This document shows, in pieces, positions 46,476-55,360 of a stretch of 64,000 nt of DNA. The stretch lies in assembly GCF_030816505.1 (NCBI RefSeq), contig NZ_JAUSYB010000001.1, positions 3,596,001 to 3,660,000 of the forward strand, in the 5' to 3' direction. The stretch comes from Microbacterium sp. W4I20 (GTDB lineage: Bacteria; Actinomycetota; Actinomycetes; Actinomycetales; Microbacteriaceae). Under the pieces are notes generated by a model. The model saw nothing but the letters and a program-made list of their open reading frames with translations, had not been told where the DNA came from and did no database searches. The first letter of the stretch is position 1. Each line of letters opens with the position of its first letter. Position numbers and translations under genes: made by a program.

Positions 46476-46518
46476 GATTTCTCCTTCGGTTGAGCGGCTG
46501 ATACTTCTATGCTTTCGT

Positions 46519-46547
46519 CTGAAGTGATCACCTATTGATCACTTCAG
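46519..46547. promoter_or_regulatory. Perfect 12-bp palindrome between VOC gene and WYL regulator
   Basis: CTGAAGTGATCA (46519-46530), loop CCTAT, then TGATCACTTCAG (46536-46547). TATGCT at 46508-46513 is a plus-strand -10 whose start would fall at the palindrome. It is the best operator candidate for the WYL regulator and, as RNA, could hide the adjoining ribosome binding site. Confidence 0.65.
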
Positions 46548-46560
46548 AAAAGAGTTCGAG

Positions 46561-47547
46561 ATTCGCGCCGACCGCCTCATCCAGGCACTGCTCTTCCTGC
46601 AGGGCAAGCCGCAGATCACGGCTTCCGAACTCGCCAGGGAGCTCGAGGTCTCCGTGCCGACCGCCCGTCGAGACCTCGAGGCTCTCGCGATGTCGGGAGT
46701 CCCGATCTATCCGACCCGGGGGAGAGGTGGAGGATGGCGCCTGATCGGCGGAGCGCGCACCGATCTCACCGGCCTCACCCAGAGCGAGGTCAGCTCGCTG
46801 CTCGTCGCGCTGACGCAGAGCGGCGCAGCGACGCCGGAGCGGATCGCCGCGATGCGCAAGCTGGTCCGGGCAGTGCCCGAGCCGTTCCGGGAGGGCGCGC
46901 AGCGCGTCGCAGCGGCGACCGTGCGTGATGCGCCCTGGGGGATCACCGACGGCGACGAACCACCCGTGGTGGTGGCGGAGCTGCAGCGAGCGATCGCCGG
47001 ATCGTGGCGGGTCGCGCTGCAGTACGAGGGCTCGTCCGGATCGAAGACCTCTGAGCTGGTGCCGCTGATGGTCGGCAGCAGGGGACCGCGCTGGTACCTG
47101 ATCGCCGCGCCGATCGTGGCGCGGACGGATGCCGCGGACGCCGGGCGACTGCGGACCTATCGGGCCGACCGGATCGTCGACCTGCGCCTGCTGAGCATGC
47201 GGGGGACTGCCCCGACCGGGTTCGACCGCGCCCGGGCCTGGTCGGAGATGGTCGAGCGCGTCGAAGGCTTCCGTGGCGCCGCACGCGCGATCGTGCACGT
47301 CGAGCCCTGGGCGGTGAGGGCACTCACCGACCGCTTCGGCGCGCAGGCGCGGATGCTCGACGAGGCACCCGATGATGCCGGACGAGTGCGTATGGAGGTG
47401 CGCGCGCACCGCGTCGATGCGCTCGCCGAGCAGCTGGCCGGCTGGACCGGCGCCGCCGAGGTCGTCGAGCCCGCCGAGGTACGAGACGCACTCCGCGCTC
47501 TCGGCGAGCGGATGGTCGCCCTGTATCGCGAACATCCGTCTCCCTGA
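46561..47547 (+). CDS. WYL-domain transcriptional regulator (YafY/DeoR-like), probable ATT start
   Basis: About 328 residues. An N-terminal HTH (RADRLIQALLFLQGKPQITA, then VSVPTARRDLEALAMSGVPI) is followed by a WYL domain around 150-225 (WRVALQYEG, GPRWYLIAAPI, TYRADRIVDLRLL) and a C-terminal WCX domain. The frame has no ATG, GTG or TTG before the HTH; the nearest stop is at 46525. ATT at 46561 is preceded by AGAAAAGAG, close to the ideal Shine-Dalgarno, and fits the family start. The first normal start, GTG 46654, would delete half the HTH. It is divergent from the VOC gene. Confidence 0.75.
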   Translation: MRADRLIQALLFLQGKPQITASELARELEVSVPTARRDLEALAMSGVPIYPTRGRGGGWRLIGGARTDLTGLTQSEVSSLLVALTQSGAATPERIAAMRKLVRAVPEPFREGAQRVAAATVRDAPWGITDGDEPPVVVAELQRAIAGSWRVALQYEGSSGSKTSELVPLMVGSRGPRWYLIAAPIVARTDAADAGRLRTYRADRIVDLRLLSMRGTAPTGFDRARAWSEMVERVEGFRGAARAIVHVEPWAVRALTDRFGAQARMLDEAPDDAGRVRMEVRAHRVDALAEQLAGWTGAAEVVEPAEVRDALRALGERMVALYREHPSP

Positions 47548-47555
47548 CATTGCCC

Positions 47556-47616
47556 GCGACCCGCCCTTTTGTGTGCGACCCGCCCCTTTGTGAACGCGCA
47601 CAAGGGGGCGGCTCGC
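47556..47616. repeat. Fold-back word element (two direct copies, one inverted)
   Basis: GCGACCCGCCCTTTTGTG (47556-47573) is followed by GCGACCCGCCCCTTTGTG (47575-47592) and by the inverted copy CACAAGGGGGCGGCTCGC (47599-47616). It lies just after the WYL gene, before the rplK promoter. The design matches 6313-6389, but the word is different. Confidence 0.8.
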
Positions 47617-47655
47617 ACAGAAGCGGCCGGGTCGGTGACTCGCCCGTTCATCGGG

Positions 47656-47661
47656 TAGACT
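47656..47661 (+). promoter_or_regulatory. rplK: Probable rplK-rplA promoter -10
   Basis: TAGACT lies about 130 bases before rplK in the gap after the fold-back element. The leader that follows contains a REP-like repeat (47687-47709) and a CCCGG/CCGGG hairpin at 47727-47741. Confidence 0.45.
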
Positions 47662-47686
47662 TGTGTGGTTTGTGCGATACCCGCAT

Positions 47687-47709
47687 GGGTCCCTGAGCTT
47701 GTCGAAGGG
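47687..47709. repeat. REP-like repeat in the rplK leader
   Basis: GGGTCCCTGAGCTTGTCGAA followed by GGG, the reverse complement form of the short repeat family (CCCTTCGAC...GCTCAGGGACC). It lies between the probable promoter and the ribosome binding site of rplK. Confidence 0.75.
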
Positions 47710-47793
47710 TGCGCAGACGACCGCAGCCCGGAGATGCCGGGTTCGCGGGAGAAACGGATCGCTTCGGCATCCGATTCGAAGAAAGGAAAGAGA

Positions 47794-48225
47794 ATGGCAC
47801 CGAAGAAGAAGGTGACCGGCCTGATCAAGCTTCAGATCAACGCCGGTGCAGCCAACCCGGCGCCGCCGATCGGCCCCGCGCTCGGTCAGCATGGCGTCAA
47901 CATCATGGAGTTCTGCAAGGCGTACAACGCCGCGACCGAGTCGCAGCGCGGCAACGTCATCCCCGTGGAGATCACCGTCTACGAGGACCGCAGCTTCACG
48001 TTCATCCTGAAGACCCCGCCGGCAGCGGAGCTCATCAAGAAGGCCGCCGGCATCCCCAAGGGATCCGCGACCCCGCACACCGTCAAGGTCGCGAAGATCA
48101 CCAAGGACCAGGTCCGTCAGATCGCCGAGACCAAGCAGGCTGACCTGAACGCCAACGACATCGAGGCTGCCTCGAAGATCATCGCCGGCACCGCCCGTTC
48201 CATGGGCATCACGGTCGAGGGCTGA
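47794..48225 (+). CDS. rplK: 50S ribosomal protein L11
   Basis: A 143-residue L11 of the GTPase-associated centre. It has [20 protein letters not shown], the proline-rich hinge [20 protein letters not shown] and the C-terminal rRNA-binding domain ending [15 protein letters not shown]. The GAAAGGAAAG ribosome binding site fixes the ATG at 47794. rplA follows after 11 bases. Confidence 0.98.
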
Positions 48226-48236
48226 GGAGAATAATC

Positions 48237-48923
48237 ATGGCTAAGTCCAAGGCTTACAAGGCTGCCGTCGAGAAGATCGAGGCAGACCGTTTCTACACCC
48301 CGTCCGAGGCAGTCGCCCTCGCGAAGGAGACCGGCTCGGCGAAGTTCGACTCGACCGTCGAGGTCGCGCTGAAGCTCGCCGTCGACCCGCGCAAGGCAGA
48401 CCAGATGGTGCGCGGCACCGTCATCCTGCCCCACGGCACCGGTAAGACCGCCCGCGTCATCGTGTTCGCCACCGGCCCCGCGGCCGAGGCTGCGATCGCC
48501 GCCGGTGCTGATGAGGTCGGCGGCGCCGAGCTCATCCAGAAGGTCGCCGATGGCTGGACCGCGTTCGACGCGGCCGTCTCCACGCCGGAGCTCATGGGCC
48601 AGGTCGGTCGTCTCGGAAAGGTCCTGGGTCCGCGTGGCCTGATGCCGAACCCGAAGACCGGCACCGTGACCCCGAACGCGGCCAAGGCCGTCGAGGAGAT
48701 CAAGGGCGGAAAGATCGAGTTCCGCGTCGACAAGCACGCCAACGTGCACTTCGTCGTCGGCAAGGCCTCCTTCACCGCCGAGCAGCTGAACGAGAACATC
48801 GACGCAGCGCTCGAGGAGATCGTGCGCCTCAAGCCGTCGAGCTCGAAGGGCCGCTACATCCAGAAGGGTGCGGTGTCGACCACGTTCGGCCCCGGCATCC
48901 CGCTGGACGTCAACGCCATCTGA
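48237..48923 (+). CDS. rplA: 50S ribosomal protein L1
   Basis: A 228-residue L1, which forms the L1 stalk and is often the autoregulator of the rplKA operon. Seen motifs are [36 protein letters not shown] (as ILPHGTGK), [20 protein letters not shown] and [15 protein letters not shown]. Length and order match. A 14-bp terminator follows 12 bases after the stop. Confidence 0.98.
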   Translation: MAKSKAYKAAVEKIEADRFYTPSEAVALAKETGSAKFDSTVEVALKLAVDPRKADQMVRGTVILPHGTGKTARVIVFATGPAAEAAIAAGADEVGGAELIQKVADGWTAFDAAVSTPELMGQVGRLGKVLGPRGLMPNPKTGTVTPNAAKAVEEIKGGKIEFRVDKHANVHFVVGKASFTAEQLNENIDAALEEIVRLKPSSSKGRYIQKGAVSTTFGPGIPLDVNAI

Positions 48924-48935
48924 GTCTGACTCATC

Positions 48936-48967
48936 GAAACGCCCCCGCCTCCCGGCGGGGGCGTTTC
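48936..48967 (+). terminator. rplA: Rho-independent terminator of rplKA
   Basis: GAAACGCCCCCGCC (48936-48949) and GGCGGGGGCGTTTC (48954-48967) make a perfect 14-bp stem with loop TCCC. It is followed by a separate inverted repeat at 48986-49044. Confidence 0.88.
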
Positions 48968-48985
48968 TGCATCCCCCCACCTTCG

Positions 48986-49044
48986 CTCCCGTGGCAGTTT
49001 CTGCGGGTTGAACACTGCTGAACCCACAGCATCTGCCACGGGAG
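48986..49044. repeat. Fold-back inverted repeat after rplA
   Basis: Arms 48986-49009 and 49021-49044 match at 21 of 24 positions, with outer 12 bp CTCCCGTGGCAG perfect, around an 11-base loop. It is a two-arm version of the fold-back word elements. It lies between the rplA terminator and the ABC transporter genes. Nothing else is visible in the 243-base gap apart from the AGGAGG ribosome binding site of the next gene. Confidence 0.8.
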
Positions 49045-49167
49045 TGAGGGGCAGGATCCGAAACCTGGCGTCATCGGATGCGGCCCGGCCCGGTGGGGGC
49101 GCGTACTGTGGGTGGGTTCCCTGCATCGCGCCACAGCACGCGCACCACGTACCCCAGGAGGGTCTCC

Positions 49168-49983
49168 ATGTCTCGTCGACTCATCGCCGTCACCGCACTC
49201 GTTCTCACCGCTGCGGCGCTCACCGCCTGCAGCGGATCGAGCGCACCGGAGGAGTCGAGCGCGAGCGGCGACGGCGGCTCCGACTTCGGTCTGGTGCAGG
49301 ACGGCACCCTGACCGTCGCGACCGAGGGCACGTACCGACCGTTCAGCTTCCACGGTGACAACGGCGCCGGCGACCTCACCGGCTATGACGTCGAGATCAT
49401 CCAGGCCGTCGCCGACAAGCTCGACCTCGAGGTGAAGTTCGAGGAGACGCAGTGGGATGCGATCTTCGCGGGTCTCGACGCCGACCGCTTCGATGTCATC
49501 GCGAACCAGGTCACGATCAACGACGAGCGCACCGCGAAGTACCTCTTCAGCGCGCCGTACACGGTCTCGCCCGGCGTCATCGTGGTGGCCGATGACGACG
49601 ACTCGATCTCGTCCTTCGCCGACCTCGACGGCAAGACCACCGCGCAGTCGCTCACGAGCAACTGGAACGACCTTGCCACCGAGTCGGGTGCCAAGGTCGA
49701 GGGTGTCGAGGGCTGGGCGCAGGCCGTCGAGCTGCTGCGCCAGGGCCGCGTGGACGCGACCATCAACGACAAGCTCACGTTCCTCGACTACGAGACGACC
49801 AACAGCCCCACGGGTCTGAAGATCGCCGCCGAGACCGACGAAGCGGGCGAGCAGGCCTTCGTCTTCACCAAGGACAAGAAGAGCCTGGTCGAAGCGGTGG
49901 ATGCTGCGCTCGAGGAGCTCCGCGCCGACGGCACGCTGGCCGAGATCAGCGACAAGTACTTCGGCGAAGACGTCACCGAGTAG
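49168..49983 (+). CDS. Amino-acid ABC transporter, substrate-binding lipoprotein
   Basis: A 271-residue SBP of family 3. A lipoprotein signal ends at LTAC. The mature part has LTVATEGTYRPFSFHGDNGA, DLTGYDVEIIQAVADKLDLE and the domain hinge QWDAIFAGLDADRFDVIANQ. It is the receptor of the following permease and ATPase. Similarity in layout to cystine/polar amino acid systems is strong, but the exact amino acid cannot be fixed. AGGAGG lies before the ATG. Confidence 0.9.
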   Translation: MSRRLIAVTALVLTAAALTACSGSSAPEESSASGDGGSDFGLVQDGTLTVATEGTYRPFSFHGDNGAGDLTGYDVEIIQAVADKLDLEVKFEETQWDAIFAGLDADRFDVIANQVTINDERTAKYLFSAPYTVSPGVIVVADDDDSISSFADLDGKTTAQSLTSNWNDLATESGAKVEGVEGWAQAVELLRQGRVDATINDKLTFLDYETTNSPTGLKIAAETDEAGEQAFVFTKDKKSLVEAVDAALEELRADGTLAEISDKYFGEDVTE

Positions 49984-49986
49984 CCC

Positions 49987-50658
49987 ATGGAGCCGTCGTC
50001 CCCCTGGCAGCTGTTCCTCGACTCGCTCGGCCCCATCGCGCTGGCGGGGCTGACCGTGACGGTGCCGCTCGCGCTGGCATCGTTCGCGCTGGGATTGCTG
50101 ATCGCGATCGGGATAGCCCTGATGCGGATCTCGGTCAACCCGCTGCTCTCGGGCATCGCCCGGTTCTACATCTCGGTCATCCGCGGTACGCCGCTGCTCG
50201 TGCAGCTGTTCGTGATCTTCTACGGCATGCCCTCGATCGGGATCACCATCGATCCGTGGCCGAGCGCGATCATCGCGCTCTCGCTCAACGTGGGCGGTTA
50301 CGGAGCCGAGGTGGTGCGGGCCGCGATCCTCTCGGTGCCGAAGGGGCAGTGGGAGGCCGCGTACACGGTCGGCATGAACCGCACCCGCACGCTCACGCGC
50401 GTCATCCTGCCGCAGGCCGCCCGCGTGTCGGTGCCGCCGCTGTCGAACACGTTCATCTCGCTCGTGAAGGACACATCGCTGACGTCGCTCATCCTCGTGA
50501 CCGAGCTGTTCAAGGTGGCGCAGCAGATCGCGTCGACGACGTACGAGTTCATGATCCTGTACCTGACGGCGGCGCTGGTCTACTGGGTGCTCTGCCTGGT
50601 GCTCTCCTTCGGTCAGAGCGCTCTCGAGAGAAGGCTGGACAGTCGTGTCGCTCACTGA
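49987..50658 (+). CDS. Amino-acid ABC transporter, permease
   Basis: A 223-residue HisM-type permease with five membrane segments. The EAA motif is seen in EAAYTVGMNRTRTLTRVILPQA, where it docks to the ATPase. The N-terminus PIALAGLTVTVPLALASFALG begins TM1. It starts three bases after the SBP stop and its end overlaps the ATPase start by 14 bases, so the three genes form one unit. Confidence 0.92.
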   Translation: MEPSSPWQLFLDSLGPIALAGLTVTVPLALASFALGLLIAIGIALMRISVNPLLSGIARFYISVIRGTPLLVQLFVIFYGMPSIGITIDPWPSAIIALSLNVGGYGAEVVRAAILSVPKGQWEAAYTVGMNRTRTLTRVILPQAARVSVPPLSNTFISLVKDTSLTSLILVTELFKVAQQIASTTYEFMILYLTAALVYWVLCLVLSFGQSALERRLDSRVAH

Positions 50659-51457
50659 CCCCGCCACCGCGTCGACGGCCGAGCCGCTGCTCACCGCGCG
50701 CGGCATCCGCAAGAGCTTCGGCGACAACGAGGTGCTCCGGGGCATCGATCTGACACTGCACCGCGGTGAGGTGCTCGTGCTGATCGGGCCGAGCGGTTCG
50801 GGCAAGACGACGGTGCTGCGCGCGCTCAACGGACTCGAGACGCCGGATGCCGGCACGATCGAGGTCGATGGCGGCCCGGACATCGACTTCGCAGCGACCG
50901 GAGTGCCGGTTCGGGTGAAGAAGCAGCAGCGCCTCGCGCTGCGCGACCGTTCGGCGATGGTCTTCCAGCACCACAACCTGTTCCCGCACTTCACGGTGCT
51001 CGAGAACGTCATCGAGGGGCCGTGGCGGGTGCAGGGCCGTCCGAAGGCCGAGGTCGTCGCCGAGGCGCTGGCGCTGCTCGACCGCGTGGGCCTGAGCGAC
51101 AAGGCGGATGCTCGGCCGCACGAGCTCTCGGGCGGGCAGCAGCAGCGCGTCGGTATCGTGCGCGCGCTCGCGCTGAAGCCCGACCTGCTGCTGTTCGACG
51201 AGCCGACCAGCGCCCTCGATCCCGAGCTGGTGGGCGATGTGCTCGTGGTCATCAAGGAGCTTGCTGACGAGGGCTGGACCATGGCCGTGGTCACCCACGA
51301 GCTGAGCTTCGCCCGCGAGGTGGGGAATCACGTGCTGTTCATGGACGGCGGTGTCGTGGTCGAGCAGGGGAAGCCTCAGCAGCTGTTCACCGCTCCGCAG
51401 CACGAGCGCACGCAGCGGTTCCTGACGCGAATCATGCGCCCGCTCGACGGAGCCTGA
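50645..51457 (+). CDS. Amino-acid ABC transporter, ATPase
   Basis: A 270-residue ATPase with Walker A GPSGSGKTT, signature LSGGQQQRVGIVRALAL, Walker B LLLFDEPTSALDPE and the H-loop VVTHELSFARE. It powers the importer encoded at 49168-50658. A small insert of about 20 residues after GTIEVDG (GPDIDFAATGVPVRVKKQQR) is typical of this subgroup. The GTG start overlaps the permease gene. Confidence 0.93.
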   Translation: MSLTDPATASTAEPLLTARGIRKSFGDNEVLRGIDLTLHRGEVLVLIGPSGSGKTTVLRALNGLETPDAGTIEVDGGPDIDFAATGVPVRVKKQQRLALRDRSAMVFQHHNLFPHFTVLENVIEGPWRVQGRPKAEVVAEALALLDRVGLSDKADARPHELSGGQQQRVGIVRALALKPDLLLFDEPTSALDPELVGDVLVVIKELADEGWTMAVVTHELSFAREVGNHVLFMDGGVVVEQGKPQQLFTAPQHERTQRFLTRIMRPLDGA

Positions 51458-51482
51458 CGCTCAGGCTTCGGGGCCTCGGGAT

Positions 51483-52150
51483 TCAGTCCCCGAGCACCGG
51501 GAGCACGAGGCTCACGGCGATCGTGATCATGACCACGGCGATCACCGCGTCGAGCACGCGCCACGAACGCGGCGTGCGCAGCCAGCGGCCGAGATAGCGG
51601 GCGCCGAACCCCAGCGCGGTGAACCACAGGATGCTGGCGGCGACCGCACCGGCGGCGAAGAGCCAGCGCTCCTCGCCGTGCGTGGCGGCGATCGACCCGA
51701 GCATCAGCACCGTGTCGAGATAGACGTGCGGGTTGAGCCAGGTGAGGGCGAGGACGGTCAGGACCACCGGGGCGAGGCGTGTGCGCCGGAGGGTCGTGGC
51801 GCCGCCGGACGCCGGGGTAGTGGCGGATGCCGCGGCATCCGTCGTGTCCGCATCGAGGGCCCCTTCGCTGCCGGTCCATGCGCGTCGGGCGGCGAGCAGG
51901 CCGTACGTCAGCAGGAAGAGCGCACCGGCCCATCGAGCGACGACGACGAGCCAGGGCGCGGCCGAGATGACGAAGCCGAGACCGGCTACTCCGGCGATGA
52001 GATCAGGACGGCGTCGGAGATCGCGCAGATCGCGACGACGGCCAGCACATGCTCGCGCCGGATCCCTTGACGTAAGACGAAAACGTTCTGCGCGCCGATG
52101 GCGACGATGAGGGAGAGGCCGAGACCGAGGCCGGCGAGAACGGAGAGCAT
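51483..52150 (-). pseudogene. lysE: LysE/ArgO-type amino acid exporter, frameshifted
   Basis: The N-terminal frame starts at ATG 52150 with [20 protein letters not shown] and [15 protein letters not shown], and ends wrongly as DAVLISSPE at 51986. Skipping two bases (a repeated TC near 52005) restores [12 protein letters not shown] and the rest through WLNPHVYLDTVLMLGSIAA to AVSLVLPVLGD. The repaired protein is about 220 residues with six membrane spans, a normal LysE exporter. The adjoining LysR regulator is intact. Either the exporter is dead or the sequence has a local error. Confidence 0.8.
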
Positions 52151-52206
52151 GGTCTCAGCGTAGGAAAGCACGAGCATCAGCACCAGCGATGATTCCTTCC
52201 GAACCG

Positions 52207-52220
52207 TTAGCATCGCTAAT
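52207..52220. promoter_or_regulatory. LysG-type operator and leaderless promoter
   Basis: TTAGC-ATC-GCTAA (52207-52219) is a perfect palindrome just before the LysR GTG. TAGCAT (52208-52213) within it is the -10, seven bases before the start. It lies in the 70-base gap with the divergent exporter gene. Confidence 0.55.
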
Positions 52221-53099
52221 GTGATGATCGATCCGGAACTCGCCGCCACCGTCGCCGCCGTCGCCGACGAAGGAACACTGGATGCGGCATCCCGCCGATT
52301 GCGGATCACTCCGTCGGCGGTGAGCCAGCGGCTGAAGACGCTCGAGCAGCAGCTCGGCCGCATCCTCGTGGTGCGCACGAAGCCCGCGACACTCACCGAG
52401 GCCGGAGAGGCGGTGGTTCGTCTCGCGCGGCAGATCGCCCTCCTCGAGCACGACGCGCTGTCGCGAGTCGGCATCGACGACAGCGGAGGAGCCCAGCGCA
52501 TCACCGTGCCGCTGGCGGTGAACGCCGACTCGATGGCCACCTGGTTCCTGGCTCCGCTGGCGCGGCTCTCTGCGTCGCAGGGAATCGACTTCGACCTGCA
52601 TCGCGACGATCAGAACTTCACCGCGCGGCTGCTGGAGTCGGGCGCGGTGATGGCCGCCGTCACGAGCGAGGAGACTCCGGTCGCCGGATGCACGGTCGCC
52701 CCGCTCGGCGTGCTCGAATATCGAGCGTTCGCCGAGCCGGGGTTCGCTGAGCGCTGGTTCGCGGCGGGCGTGACCGCGGAGGCGCTGGCAGTCGCACCGT
52801 TTGTCGACTTCGATCGGCGCGACGCCCTGCAGCACGAGTGGCTGGGTGCGCAGGGCGTCGCACATCAGGGCGTGCCGCGGCACTACGTCCCGGCATCCCA
52901 CGATTACGCACTGGCCGTGGAGCTCGGCCTCGGGTGGGGGATGCTCCCGCGTCCGCAGGAGTCGGCGGGACTCGTCTCGCTGGGTGGTCCGACGCTCCGG
53001 GTGAAGCTCTACTGGCAGCAGTGGAACCTGCGCTCCGACCTTCTCGACACGATCGCCGAGGAGATCGCCGCGGAGGCTACGCGCGTGTTGCAGCCGTGA
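52221..53099 (+). CDS. LysR-family regulator of amino acid export (LysG/ArgP type)
   Basis: A 292-residue LTTR. The HTH covers about 3-60 ([20 protein letters not shown], then [20 protein letters not shown]). The effector domain has [17 protein letters not shown] and the ArgP/LysG-type motif [20 protein letters not shown]. It probably activates the divergent LysE exporter in the presence of lysine or arginine. That target is frameshifted here. The GTG follows the -10 TAGCAT by seven bases. Confidence 0.9.
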   Translation: MMIDPELAATVAAVADEGTLDAASRRLRITPSAVSQRLKTLEQQLGRILVVRTKPATLTEAGEAVVRLARQIALLEHDALSRVGIDDSGGAQRITVPLAVNADSMATWFLAPLARLSASQGIDFDLHRDDQNFTARLLESGAVMAAVTSEETPVAGCTVAPLGVLEYRAFAEPGFAERWFAAGVTAEALAVAPFVDFDRRDALQHEWLGAQGVAHQGVPRHYVPASHDYALAVELGLGWGMLPRPQESAGLVSLGGPTLRVKLYWQQWNLRSDLLDTIAEEIAAEATRVLQP

Positions 53100-53117
53100 G
53101 TGTTCGGCGCCGCGCGA

Positions 53118-53597
53118 CTACTCCGCAGCCGGACCGAGGCCGGCGCCGAGCGCGTGCAGCAGCCGCGAGAGGTTGCCGATGTCGTCGACGCTCCAGTCCT
53201 GCAGCGTCCGCAACAGCATGCCCTCCTGCGGCAGCCGTGCCTCCGCGAGGCGCTCCGCACCGAGGTCGGTGAGTCGCAGCAGGGAGGAGCGGCCGTCGCT
53301 GGGATCGGGCGACCGTTCGACGAGGCCGAGGTCTTCGAGCTCGCGCACGGCGCGGCTGACCTGGCCCTTGTCCATCAGCATCCGCTCGGCCAGCGTCGAG
53401 GACGTCACCTGCTCGCACCGGGCGATCGTGGTGAGCGTCTTGTAGGCACCGGGCAGCATGCCGGGACTGACCCGGTTGGCGTTCTCCAGGATGAGCCGCC
53501 GGAAGTGCGTGATCAGCTCGCCGAACTCCGCCTCCAGGGCGCGGACCGCTGCGGCCCGCGCCTCGGGAGTGTCGGAGTCGTGCTCAGCGACGGTCAT
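53118..53597 (-). CDS. MarR-family regulator
   Basis: A 159-residue MarR protein. The winged helix spans about 50-115 (VTSSTLAERMLMDKGQVSRA, then VRELEDLGLVERSPDPSDGR). It overlaps the end of the upstream MFS gene by 14 bases, so it is translated from the same mRNA. Two 16-base palindromes ahead of the MFS gene are likely its operators. It ends 18 bases from the convergent LysR gene. Confidence 0.9.
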   Translation of the reverse strand: MTVAEHDSDTPEARAAAVRALEAEFGELITHFRRLILENANRVSPGMLPGAYKTLTTIARCEQVTSSTLAERMLMDKGQVSRAVRELEDLGLVERSPDPSDGRSSLLRLTDLGAERLAEARLPQEGMLLRTLQDWSVDDIGNLSRLLHALGAGLGPAAE

Positions 53598-55302
53598 CGG
53601 ATGCCGCGTCGCCTCGACGGTCGTTCGTCCCGCCCACGACGGTGACGGTGCCGGTCGTCGCACCCGAGAGCGCGGTCGCATCGGCGATCGCCACGTCGGA
53701 GGCGGCGTCGACGGCACTGCCGGATGCCGGATTCGCAGCATCCGCCGTCGCGCGTTCGCTCGTCGTCAGGGTCGTGAGTGGACGGTTCGGCAGGAACAGG
53801 ATCGCGATCAGGCTGATCACCGCGAGCGGGATGCCGATCAGGAACGAGTGCGCGATGGCCTGCGCGTAGAAGTCCTCCACGATCGAGCGAACAGGCTCCG
53901 GCAGCAGCCGGACCTCGGGGAGCGTGCCGCTGGAGAGCTGCGCCGCGACGTCTGCGCCCTTCTCGCCGAGCTGCCCGATGGCCGCGCCGAGGCGCTCCTT
54001 GCCGTCGGTGAACAGTCCGGTGAGGCTGTTCGCGAGTACGGCGCCCATGACCGAGACGCCGACAGTGCCGCCGAGGCTGCGGAAGAAGGTGACGCCCGAG
54101 CTCGCGACGCCCATCTCGCTGGGCTTGGCGACGTTCTGCACGATGAGCACGAGGTTCTGCATCGTCATGCCGACGCCCGCGCCCATCATGAACATGTAGA
54201 GCGAGACGAGGACGAAGTTCGTGTCGTAGTGCAGAGTCGACAGCGTCACGGAGCCGGCGATCAGCAGCAGGGAGCCGAGGATCAGGTACCCCTTCCACTT
54301 GCCGAAGCGCGTGACCAGCTGCCCGACGACCATCGAGGCGATCAGCAGCCCCGCCATCATCGGCAGCGTCATGAGGCCGGCCTCGGTGGGCGTGGCGCCG
54401 CGCGCGAGCTGCATGTACTGCGCGAGGTAGACCGCGGTGCCGAACATGGCGACGCCGATCGAGATCGACGCGAGCACCGACAGGGTGAAAGTGCGCCCCT
54501 TGAACAGGGAGAGTGGGATCAGCGGCTCGCGCACCTTGAGTTCGACGATGATGAAGGCGATGGTCGCGACGACGGCTCCGCCGACCATCAGCACCGTCTC
54601 GGTGCCCCACCAGTCGAAGGTCGAACCGGCGTTGGTGATCCAGATGAGGATGAGCGAGACGGCTGCCGAGAGCAGCACGATGCCGGTGTAGTCGATCGAG
54701 GCCTTGCGGGTGCGGGCGGTGCTGATGTGCAGGGTCTTCTGCAGGATGATCAGCGCGGCGACCGCGAAGGGCAGGGAGACGAAGAAGTTCCAGCGCCAGT
54801 TGGCGGCATCCGTGATCCAGCCTCCGAGGAGCGGTCCGCCCACGGTGGCGACGGCCATGACCGCACCGAACAGACCCATGTACCGGCCCCGCTCACGCGG
54901 GCTGATGATGTCGGCCATGATGACCTGGCTGAGGGCTGCGAGGCCGCCGCCGCCGATGCCCTGGAGGGCGCGGAACGCGATGAGGGTGTTCGTGTCCTGT
55001 GCGAAGCCGGCTGCGGCCGTGGCGCCGACGAAGATCACGATCGCGAGCTGGATGAGCAGCTTGCGATTGAACAGGTCGGCGAGCTTGCCCCAGATCGGTG
55101 TGGAGATCGCCGTGGTCAGCAGCGTGGCGGTGATCACCCAGGTGTAGGCGGCCTGGTCGCCGCCGAGGTCGTGCACGATGACCGGCATCGAGGTCGAGAC
55201 GACGGTCGTGGCGATCATCGAGACGAACATGCCGAGCAGGAGTCCGGTGAGGGCCTCGAGCACCTGGCGATGCGTCATCTTGGCGGGGGAGTCGGTGGTC
55301 AT
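53584..55302 (-). CDS. MFS drug exporter, DHA2 (EmrB/QacA) type
   Basis: A 572-residue proton-driven exporter with about 14 membrane segments. Motif D1-like ATTVVSTSMPVIVHDLGGDQ lies near residue 30, then ALQGIGGGGLAALSQVIMAD and ISPRERGRYMGLFGAVMAVA. This group exports drugs and toxic organics. The C-terminal 50 residues after the last span are low-complexity. It is the first gene of an operon with the MarR regulator and is preceded by paired operators. Confidence 0.9.
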   Translation of the reverse strand: MTTDSPAKMTHRQVLEALTGLLLGMFVSMIATTVVSTSMPVIVHDLGGDQAAYTWVITATLLTTAISTPIWGKLADLFNRKLLIQLAIVIFVGATAAAGFAQDTNTLIAFRALQGIGGGGLAALSQVIMADIISPRERGRYMGLFGAVMAVATVGGPLLGGWITDAANWRWNFFVSLPFAVAALIILQKTLHISTARTRKASIDYTGIVLLSAAVSLILIWITNAGSTFDWWGTETVLMVGGAVVATIAFIIVELKVREPLIPLSLFKGRTFTLSVLASISIGVAMFGTAVYLAQYMQLARGATPTEAGLMTLPMMAGLLIASMVVGQLVTRFGKWKGYLILGSLLLIAGSVTLSTLHYDTNFVLVSLYMFMMGAGVGMTMQNLVLIVQNVAKPSEMGVASSGVTFFRSLGGTVGVSVMGAVLANSLTGLFTDGKERLGAAIGQLGEKGADVAAQLSSGTLPEVRLLPEPVRSIVEDFYAQAIAHSFLIGIPLAVISLIAILFLPNRPLTTLTTSERATADAANPASGSAVDAASDVAIADATALSGATTGTVTVVGGTNDRRGDAASDDRR

Positions 55303-55360
55303 GCGTGACCTCTCGTGAGTCGCGGGTGGATGCAGCGACGGCTCTGGCGCAGGCAAGATG

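Noticed and set aside
46654-46656. GTG at 46654 as the start of the WYL regulator
   Set aside because: It would remove the first half of the helix-turn-helix, although conserved protein sequence continues upstream in the same frame to 46561.
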